The notes under the pieces: model-generated
Seen by the model: only the letters and a program-made list of their open reading frames with translations
Told to the model about the DNA's origin: nothing
The model's database searches: none
Assembly (NCBI GenBank): GCA_905233375.1
Contig: CAJOEJ010000001.1
Coordinates: forward strand, 55,585-119,584
Length of the DNA: 64,000 bases
Reading direction: 5' to 3'
Origin: Paludibacteraceae bacterium
GTDB taxonomy: Bacteria; Bacteroidota; Bacteroidia; Bacteroidales; Paludibacteraceae
Shown: one piece after another, positions 58,482-64,000 of the stretch
Layout: every line of letters begins with the position of its first letter
How positions within the stretch are numbered: the stretch's first letter is position 1
Program-made: the position numbers and the translations under genes

Positions 58482-59711
58482 CTACTTTAAATAATCATTC
58501 AAGTTCACGATATTGAACGCATTGTAGTACTTGTCCATATTGTGCTCGATGCGCATGAGGACGACCTCCTCGGCGTGGATGCCAAGACGCTCCAAGTTGT
58601 CGTACAGCGTCTGACGAGCCACGAGTACCTCCGGTTTCTGCCATATATAGCGGCAGCCGGTCTTGACGAGCCACAGCTGACGATCCGGCGTGCAGTCTTT
58701 GAGGTCCTTGCCGACCTCTTCGCCGTGCAGCCATTTCTTCCAGCGGTTGGACTCATACACGCATTGCCAGAGCACCTGCGTCATATTACTCAACTGCGCG
58801 ATCTTGCCCTCGGCGTACAGTTTCTTCTCTTCCTCTTCAAGTTCCGCCAGTGCGTCGTACTCGTTCATCGTGAACTCCGGTCCTACGTTAGCCGCACCCA
58901 TACCTGCCTTCGGGTAGTCCTCCGGATTCTCCACATCGTCGCTGTAGTGACCCTTGATATAACTGCCGTACGGACGCACTTTTGCCGTCAGGTTGCGTGC
59001 CACTTCCGGATCAAAGAATGTGGTGTGCAGGTCGGTTCCCACCTTGCCTACGATGAAGCAGGGCCATACATCGTCTAATCCGACTTCGTGCAAACCGGCT
59101 TTGAGCCCCTCGAGGAAGGTATCAAACGTCTTCTCGTTCGCCAGACCGCCGTGTACCTCTTCCGTACCAACCTCATAACTGATAGGAGCGATATGGTGCG
59201 CCTTGCGGAAGTCCTCGGCATGCTTGATGAGTTCGACCGTACGTTTGACGACCACGTGGATATCAATAATCTCGCCCTTCGGAAGGAAAATATCTACGGT
59301 CGGATCGACGTGAATGAGGTCGTATCCTGCCAAGATCGCCGCCTCGTAACTCTGCTTCACGCCGTTCATGGCGCGCTCGGTATCCCAGCGCTCGATACTC
59401 TGTTTGTCCTTGAGCCACGGACCGCCGTGATCGATAGCCACTACGTACGGACCCGTGTAATGAACCGCTGCCGCTTCTCGTGCCAGAATCTTGGTGAACG
59501 CTTCCTGGGTCATGCCGGTATAACCGCCGTCACAATCGACTTGGTTCAGCGTGGTAGCGAAATAGATCGGTGCGTTGTTCCGTTTCGCTGCGCGGAACGA
59601 TGCTTTGATGACTGCCAACGAGTTCGGACACGCTGCAAACAGCGTCATCGGAACTCCGGTTGCTTTTTTTCTCTCCTCCATCACCTGGAGAATATGTTCT
59701 GTCTTTTTCAT
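58482..59711 (-). CDS. GatZ/KbaZ-family protein (tagatose-bisphosphate aldolase subunit or hexose-phosphate epimerase)
   Basis: 409 residues from MKKTEHILQVMEERKKATG; the ATG at 59711 is preferred over the track start. Motifs of the GatZ/KbaZ family are clear: SLAVIKASFRAAKRNNAPIYF, NQVDCDGGYTGMTQEAF, AIDHGGPWLKDKQ, YDLIHVDPTVD, SYEVGTEEVHGG and YGSYIKGHYSDDVENPEDYP. In enteric bacteria the protein assists the catalytic aldolase GatY/KbaY. No GatY/KbaY gene is in the window. Some homologues have been described as fructose-6-phosphate 4-epimerases, which would let this protein act alone. The choice cannot be made from sequence. Confidence 0.85.
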   Translation of the reverse strand: MKKTEHILQVMEERKKATGVPMTLFAACPNSLAVIKASFRAAKRNNAPIYFATTLNQVDCDGGYTGMTQEAFTKILAREAAAVHYTGPYVVAIDHGGPWLKDKQSIERWDTERAMNGVKQSYEAAILAGYDLIHVDPTVDIFLPKGEIIDIHVVVKRTVELIKHAEDFRKAHHIAPISYEVGTEEVHGGLANEKTFDTFLEGLKAGLHEVGLDDVWPCFIVGKVGTDLHTTFFDPEVARNLTAKVRPYGSYIKGHYSDDVENPEDYPKAGMGAANVGPEFTMNEYDALAELEEEEKKLYAEGKIAQLSNMTQVLWQCVYESNRWKKWLHGEEVGKDLKDCTPDRQLWLVKTGCRYIWQKPEVLVARQTLYDNLERLGIHAEEVVLMRIEHNMDKYYNAFNIVNLNDYLK

Positions 59712-59768
59712 ATTGCTATTTTTTATTATTATGATTTTCATTTTTTATGAAGCCTCTTCAGGGATTTA

Positions 59769-59843
59769 GTATGTACTCACGAGCGGACATTAGGGAGTAC
59801 CGCGTAGCGGGGAGGGCGCTCCCATGAAGCGAGGAGTACATAC
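59769..59843. other. Nested hairpin element between agaS-type gene and gatZ-type gene
   Basis: GTATGTACTC and GAGTACATAC are perfect 10-bp arms 55 bp apart. Inside, GGGAG (59793) pairs with CTCCC (59819), and inside that CCGC-GTA-GCGG forms a tight hairpin. The three stems are nested in one 75-nt unit within the operon. Confidence 0.6.
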
Positions 59844-59876
59844 GCTATCCGCATGGCTCAGGCAGTTCGCATCCGC

Positions 59877-61025
59877 TTACTCATAAATGGTAACACCTTC
59901 CACCACGCGGTGAATATTTCCGCTTACGCTCGGGGCATCCGGATTCAACCCGTGTGCCAGCGAAGCGTAGTAGCCTAACAGCTGTCCTAGGAGCACATAT
60001 GCTACGATGCCGTAGAAGTCATTCTTCTTCGGACCGTATGGCATCCGAACGACCAGATCCGCTTTTACATCCGGCAACTCCGGTGCCTCACCTGCTATCA
60101 CGATGATCTGCGCCACCGGTTTGTTGTTGGCATCCACCTGCTTGACGAGGTCGCGCTCATAACGCTGCACCTCTTCCTGCTCGGTCATCAGATAAACCAC
60201 GATCGACTTGCTGTTCACCACCGCCTTCGGTCCGTGACGGAAGCCCAGGAACGAGTCAAACTTACATACCACCGCTCCGTCGGTCAGCTCTTGCAGTTTC
60301 AGGTGGCACTCCTCGGCGATACCTTTCAGCGCACCCGATCCGAGGAACACGCCGCGCTCAAACGGACGGCTGGCGATCTCTTTTAATTGCTCCTCGTACT
60401 CCGCCATCACCGCCTCTGCGTTCTGCGCCACCGAATCAATCATCTCCACGTCATTCTCCAGCGTGTCGATATGACCCAGCATCAGGCAGGTCAGCAGCAT
60501 CGTCGAGAAACTGCTGGTCATCGCCAGACTCTTGTCATCCGTCTCTTCCGGCAACAACAGCAGCAGGATATTGTCCTTGCCCTCTGCCTGCAAAGCGAGC
60601 TTGCCGTTCTTGTTGCAGGTGATATAGACGTGCGCCACGTTCTTGCAGAGTTTGTTTGCCAGGTTCACTGCTGCCACGCTCTCCGGGCTGTTTCCCGAAC
60701 GGGCAAAACTAACCAACAGCAGCGGACGCTCGGCATCTAACAGATACTTGGCATGCGTCACAAGGTCGGTCGTGGCTACCGAACGGACATTGCGCCACAT
60801 ACCGCGCATCACCGGACACAACGCGTCGCCGATAAACGCCGACGTACCTGCACCAGTCAGCACGATATCCGTGTCCGGCGTCAGATAGTTGTGCATAAAC
60901 GCACTCACTTCTTCCTGCTTCTCCAACAGCGCTTTCAGCTCTTTCCGCCACATGGCAGGCTGCTGATGAATTTCATTGAATGTAAAACTTGTGTTCATAG
61001 TATTTTGTGTTTTTTCTGTTGTCAT
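59877..61025 (-). CDS. SIS-domain sugar isomerase/deaminase (AgaS family)
   Basis: 382 residues. Two SIS domains are visible: VLTGAGTSAFIGDAL and VSFARSGNSPESVAAVNLAN in the first; GVFLGSGALKGIAEECHLKL, CKFDSFLGFRHGPKAVV and VYLMTEQEEVQ in the second. The match is to AgaS-type proteins, which deaminate and isomerise galactosamine-6-phosphate to tagatose-6-phosphate. It is the first gene of the second operon. Cytoplasmic. The MTTEKTQN start at 61025 is used; MNTSFTFNEIHQQ a few codons later is also possible. Confidence 0.86.
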   Translation of the reverse strand: MTTEKTQNTMNTSFTFNEIHQQPAMWRKELKALLEKQEEVSAFMHNYLTPDTDIVLTGAGTSAFIGDALCPVMRGMWRNVRSVATTDLVTHAKYLLDAERPLLLVSFARSGNSPESVAAVNLANKLCKNVAHVYITCNKNGKLALQAEGKDNILLLLLPEETDDKSLAMTSSFSTMLLTCLMLGHIDTLENDVEMIDSVAQNAEAVMAEYEEQLKEIASRPFERGVFLGSGALKGIAEECHLKLQELTDGAVVCKFDSFLGFRHGPKAVVNSKSIVVYLMTEQEEVQRYERDLVKQVDANNKPVAQIIVIAGEAPELPDVKADLVVRMPYGPKKNDFYGIVAYVLLGQLLGYYASLAHGLNPDAPSVSGNIHRVVEGVTIYE

Positions 61026-61052
61026 GATAGACCCGCTTTATCAAAAGCGCCA

Positions 61053-61084
61053 CAAAATTACTACATTTTTTTTATATACACACG
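61053..61084 (-). promoter_or_regulatory. Tentative promoter of the agaS operon
   Basis: Minus-strand TAATTTTG at 61053-61060. The -33 region at the right distance (CGTG) is poor, as might be the case for an activated promoter. Confidence 0.5.
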
Positions 61085-61094
61085 CACGCAAATT

Positions 61095-61178
61095 ATGTTT
61101 TGAAACATATTTTCGAAACCGCATTTCACAATATGCTGTTTTTTAGCCTGTTGTACGTTTCGTTTCTTGTTTCGAAAC
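61095..61178. promoter_or_regulatory. Predicted DeoR operators at the agaS operon
   Basis: ATGTTTTGAAACAT (61095-61108), TTTCGAAA (61111-61118) and the palindrome GTTTCGAAAC (61169-61178). The first includes the TATGTTTTGAAA also seen in front of the GH36-SusCD operon. Confidence 0.6.
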
Positions 61179-61218
61179 CTTTCGAATTTGTCACCTGCAC
61201 ATTTGAGCACATTGCCCC

Positions 61219-61241
61219 CTTGTACATTTGTACATTGTAAA
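61219..61241. repeat. TACAATGTACAAAG-family repeat
   Basis: CTTGTACATTTGTACATTGTAAA; a short, diverged member in the gap between divergent genes. Confidence 0.6.
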
Positions 61242-61258
61242 TCGTCCCTTCATTCATT

Positions 61259-61338
61259 CCGCGACTTTATCGAGACATAGTCGAGATAGGATTAAGACAG
61301 AGTCAAGACAGAGTTAAGACAAGGTTTTAACGGGTTCA
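61259..61338. repeat. 11-bp-period tandem array D
   Basis: Seven units in register: CCGCGACTTTA, TCGAGACATAG, TCGAGATAGGA, TTAAGACAGAG, TCAAGACAGAG, TTAAGACAAGG, TTTTAACGGGT, then TCAGAATG. Its front matches array C and its end matches array B. Confidence 0.9.
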
Positions 61339-61390
61339 GAATGTTTTTTGCATTAAAACTGCATTTTTTTGCCCCAAAAATGCACGATTG

Positions 61391-61422
61391 TTTGCATATA
61401 TGCAATTTTTGTTGTACCTTTG
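61391..61422 (+). promoter_or_regulatory. Promoter of the 61.4-kb secreted protein
   Basis: TTTG, 20 bp, TACCTTTG; the -33 box lies in the palindrome TTGCATATATGCAA. Confidence 0.85.
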
Positions 61423-61453
61423 CAGCGCAATTTTGTTTAAAAACTTACAAGTT

Positions 61454-63613
61454 ATGAAAAAATTTACCTTCTTTTCAAGTTTTGCGTTGATGGTATTGAT
61501 GCTCATGCCGTCTGTACGCATGTATGGTGAACAATCCCGTCTGACGATGTCTTTCGTGGACGCGACCGGCAGACCCGTACGAATGATTGAGGCGACGATC
61601 GGTCAAGAGGTCACCGAACCGACCTTACTTATTCGTCCCGCAGATGCGGATGTGCGCATCACGTATTCGTCTTCGGATCCGACTGTAGCTACCGTCGATA
61701 TGATGAGCGGCGAAGTGACTCCCCTCTCCGTCGGTACCACCGCTATTCAGGCTACCTCGGGGGAAACAGCCGAATATTATGGTTCCTATACCACCTACAA
61801 TCTGAGTGTGGTTGCCCCGCAAGACACCACGCCAGAAGAACCCACATGTCCTGAAGCGCATTTCTACATGAACGGTGCGCAAGTGACGACGCTCACATTG
61901 AAAGTTGGAGAGAGCGTGAGTGTGCCGATGCTGATGAGTGCGGCTGGCAGTATGCTCTCCGGTAATGTGAACATCGACAACCGCACGGTAGCAATGGTAT
62001 CTGCGGATAACATGATCCACGGTTTGGCAGCGGGTACAGCGACGCTCTTCGTGATGACCACCAGCACCGTGAACGGACAAATACTCACCTGCAACTACTC
62101 GCTGGATCTGGTCGTGGAAGAGGCTGCACCGCAGAAACAGAGTCCGGAATTGAGCTGGAGCGATACGGTCTTGTACGCCGAGTTGGGTGTACCGTGTGCG
62201 GCACCTGCCCTGTATAACCCGCACAACGTACCGATGAATAAAATCGAATCGCAGAACCCCAACGTGGCGGAAGTGTCGGAAGACGGAACTCAGTTAACAA
62301 TCAAAGGGGTAGGCGACGCACTCATCTTCGCCGAAAGTTTCGAAACATCGGAATATTTTGCGCAAAGCGTCAGTTACATCATTCATGTGAGCACGATCGG
62401 TCTGAGAGTCAAAGGCATCAACGTGACGAGCCTCAATGCGGCGGACGTGTTGGGCGACGGTTCGTACAACGTGACCTTCGACGTAACAAGCCGCACGCTG
62501 CATCTCAACAGCTGGCAGATCGATGGCGCAAACCTGAGTCTGGATGCGATGATCAAAGACGAAGGCGCAGAGCAACCGCTGACCATTATGCTGCATGGCG
62601 TCAATGCCATCACGAACGTGCAGACGTGCATCTTGGCTGCCGGCGTTCCAGTGATTGTGATGGGGCAGTCGATGCGCGATATACTGACTCTGAGTGCCGC
62701 CCAGGTAGCTGTCAATACACCGTATTTCAAGATTCATCAGTGCAGCGTAAGCGCACAAGCTCCGATTGCAGCTATCAAATTAGGCAACGAACTGGGTGTG
62801 TCCAGGAACTCGCATCTTTTGGCTACGTCCACAGGCTTGGCTATCCAGTGCAAGACTCTGGTGCTGGCGGAAGGAGAGGAAGGTGTGGCTATCCTGACAC
62901 CCGGTGTCCGTTTTGAGGCGCAGAAAGGGTTCATGACCGCCAATAACCAATATGCCAAAGACGTGGAGATCGGCAAAGTGCCGGTAGTGGCTCCGGCGGA
63001 CGAGGTGACAACGATCGACTTCACCGCGACCGATCCCGAAGGCAATGAGACCATCGTGTTCAGCGCATCGGCGGACGATACGTACAACGAAGAGACCGGA
63101 CAATTGGAACTCGCTACCTCGCTCACCGACGAAGCGGTGGCGCAGGCTCTGGAAGACCTCGTTCCCGGTTCGAGTGCATGGATCGACATGCTTCCGGGTT
63201 CGCTGGTATTCGACATCCCTGCAGGTGCAGGTAAGGTGCAAGTGCATTGTATGACGCTGGTAGGCTACACGCTGCAGGTGAAGCTGGAAGGTCAGGCTGT
63301 CGTCAGCATCTCGCAAACGGCACTGGGATGGGCAGAGGTGACGTATAACGTACCGGCACCCATCCACGTGGTCATCTATCTGCATGCACAGTCTGCAGCA
63401 TCCGCTCCTGCACGCATCGCAACACGCATGGAGGATGCCGTTTCGGCAGGTGCGTACATCCAAGCCGTGAAGATCGTTCCGGCGGATGCGCCTACGGCTA
63501 TTGAGCATGCTTTGATTGAATCGGATGGCACCTCCAAAGTGCTCATGAACGGTCAAATCTATATCCTGCGCGGAGAGAAGATGTACACCCTGGATGGTAC
63601 TCAAATCAAATAA
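61454..63613 (+). CDS. Secreted protein with Big2-type Ig domains and C-terminal tail motif
   Basis: 719 residues from MKKFTFFSSFALMVLMLMPSVRMYG; the track's earlier start lies in the promoter. Residues ~30-125 are a Big2-like domain (VRITYSSSDPTVATVDMMSG, GTTAIQATSG). Further Ig-like domains follow (SVSVPMLMSAAGSMLSGNVN, MIHGLAAGTATLFV; then LSWSDTVLYAELGVPCAAP). A later region (YNVTFDVTSRTLHLNSWQID, AEQPLTIMLHGVNAI) resembles parallel-beta repeats like those in the 2171-aa protein. The tail KVLMNGQIYILRGEKMYTLD is the recurrent motif. Probably surface-exposed; function unknown. Confidence 0.8.
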   Translation: MKKFTFFSSFALMVLMLMPSVRMYGEQSRLTMSFVDATGRPVRMIEATIGQEVTEPTLLIRPADADVRITYSSSDPTVATVDMMSGEVTPLSVGTTAIQATSGETAEYYGSYTTYNLSVVAPQDTTPEEPTCPEAHFYMNGAQVTTLTLKVGESVSVPMLMSAAGSMLSGNVNIDNRTVAMVSADNMIHGLAAGTATLFVMTTSTVNGQILTCNYSLDLVVEEAAPQKQSPELSWSDTVLYAELGVPCAAPALYNPHNVPMNKIESQNPNVAEVSEDGTQLTIKGVGDALIFAESFETSEYFAQSVSYIIHVSTIGLRVKGINVTSLNAADVLGDGSYNVTFDVTSRTLHLNSWQIDGANLSLDAMIKDEGAEQPLTIMLHGVNAITNVQTCILAAGVPVIVMGQSMRDILTLSAAQVAVNTPYFKIHQCSVSAQAPIAAIKLGNELGVSRNSHLLATSTGLAIQCKTLVLAEGEEGVAILTPGVRFEAQKGFMTANNQYAKDVEIGKVPVVAPADEVTTIDFTATDPEGNETIVFSASADDTYNEETGQLELATSLTDEAVAQALEDLVPGSSAWIDMLPGSLVFDIPAGAGKVQVHCMTLVGYTLQVKLEGQAVVSISQTALGWAEVTYNVPAPIHVVIYLHAQSAASAPARIATRMEDAVSAGAYIQAVKIVPADAPTAIEHALIESDGTSKVLMNGQIYILRGEKMYTLDGTQIK

Positions 63614-63638
63614 GATTCTTCTCCGTCCCATACAACAA

Positions 63639-63676
63639 GAGAGTGTGTCAATTTGTTTTGGCACACTCTCATTTTT
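63639..63676 (+). terminator. Terminator of the 61.4-kb gene
   Basis: GAGAGTGTGTC and GGCACACTCTC pair around AATTTGTTTT, then ATTTTT; 26 bp after the stop. Confidence 0.85.
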
Positions 63677-63704
63677 GAAACGAAAATGTTTTTTGTGTTT
63701 ATGT

Positions 63705-63826
63705 CTTTGAGTGATTTGTACTCGCAGAGTTGGACAAATTGGTAGTAAAAAGTGTCTGTAAGCGTGCTTATAAGCAATTTTTAGTGGCAATTTGTGCAAG
63801 AAGCATTGCTTCTAAATCACTCAAAG
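63705..63826. ncRNA. Structured element, copy 2 (candidate ncRNA or MITE-like repeat)
   Basis: CTTTGAGTGATTT and AAATCACTCAAAG form a perfect 13-bp closing stem. Inside, GGACAAATTG-type arm ACAAATTG pairs with CAATTTGT, and AGAAGC-ATT-GCTTCT forms a hairpin. On the plus strand the structure is followed by GGGTTTTGTTTTTGTTT. The match to 3350-3473 (reverse complement) extends through the AAAGACATAAACA flank. No gene follows on either strand within the window. Confidence 0.5.
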
Positions 63827-63852
63827 GGTTTTGTTTTTGTTTAATGTTTAGT

Positions 63853-63912
63853 GGACACTAGTGTTATCGCATCTATACTATTTTGTTATATTTTTTCGAA
63901 ACACTAGTGTCC
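63853..63912. repeat. Paired ACACTAGTGT palindromes
   Basis: GGACACTAGTGTT (63853-63865) and AACACTAGTGTCC (63900-63912) are perfect 13-bp inverted arms, and each contains the self-complementary 10-mer ACACTAGTGT. The 34 bp between them are AT-rich. The remaining 63913-64000 shows no gene or clear signal. Confidence 0.8.
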
Positions 63913-64000
63913 CATTAAAATTTGGAACGGTTAAAAATTTATAAATAATTGCCCATTTTGGTCGTTTTGATCTTTGACATTTTGTAAATTAGTCTTATCG

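Noticed and set aside
1-64000. tRNA, rRNA, integrase, transposase or phage genes
   Set aside because: None was recognised on either strand; the repeats have no associated transposase in the window.

Overview
The window comes from an anaerobic, gut- or rumen-type member of the order Bacteroidales. The evidence is a SusC/SusD pair, a Bacteroidetes-type LptD, a T9SS-type sorting tail, many lipoproteins, anaerobic class III ribonucleotide reductase, and at least ten promoters of the Bacteroidetes form TTTG-N19/20-TANNTTTG. The genus cannot be fixed from sequence alone. No rRNA, tRNA, phage, integrase or insertion sequence was recognised.

Layout. 0-3 kb (+): the end of an ABC-2 exporter permease and two paralogous lipoproteins. 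3-6.6 kb (+): a long non-coding leader with a structured element and several small repeats, then nrdD-nrdG. 6.6-13.3 kb (-): a beta-barrel protein and a 1896-residue repetitive T9SS cargo in one operon. 13.5-18.3 kb (-): lptD, a SlyD-type isomerase and der. 18.4-27.8 kb (-): a lipoprotein-rich region with two copies of a lipoprotein/AAA-ATPase pair (one ATPase intact, one broken), an OmpA-family protein and a tailed secreted protein. 27.8-36 kb (-): a 2171-residue protein of eight large repeats and a BspA-like protein with a long leader. 36-37.4 kb: gene remnants and repeats.

37.4-61 kb is a carbohydrate-use region. One minus-strand operon (about 49.9 to 37.4 kb) encodes an amidohydrolase, a GH36-type alpha-galactosidase, SusC, SusD, a surface lipoprotein, a DUF4874/DUF4832 protein, an EamA exporter-like permease and a secreted propeller-like protein. 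A second (about 61 to 51 kb) encodes an AgaS-type SIS isomerase, a GatZ/KbaZ-family protein, an acetyl-esterase, a PfkB sugar kinase, a beta-helix/metallophosphatase fusion and a CBM protein. A DeoR-family regulator is transcribed divergently from the first operon. Related TTTYGAAA dyads sit upstream of its own promoter and of both operons, so all three are probably one regulon for galactose/galactosamine-type sugars. The last gene (61.4-63.6 kb, +) is a Big2-type secreted protein.

The most unusual content is non-coding: a roughly 120-bp foldable element in two copies whose differences preserve pairing (3.35 and 63.7 kb); four arrays with an exact 11-bp period; a TACAATGTACAAAG repeat family that has entered two coding regions; and a 54-bp tandem repeat. 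Seven secreted proteins also share a C-terminal motif of about 22 residues unlike the long T9SS tail of the 1896-residue protein.
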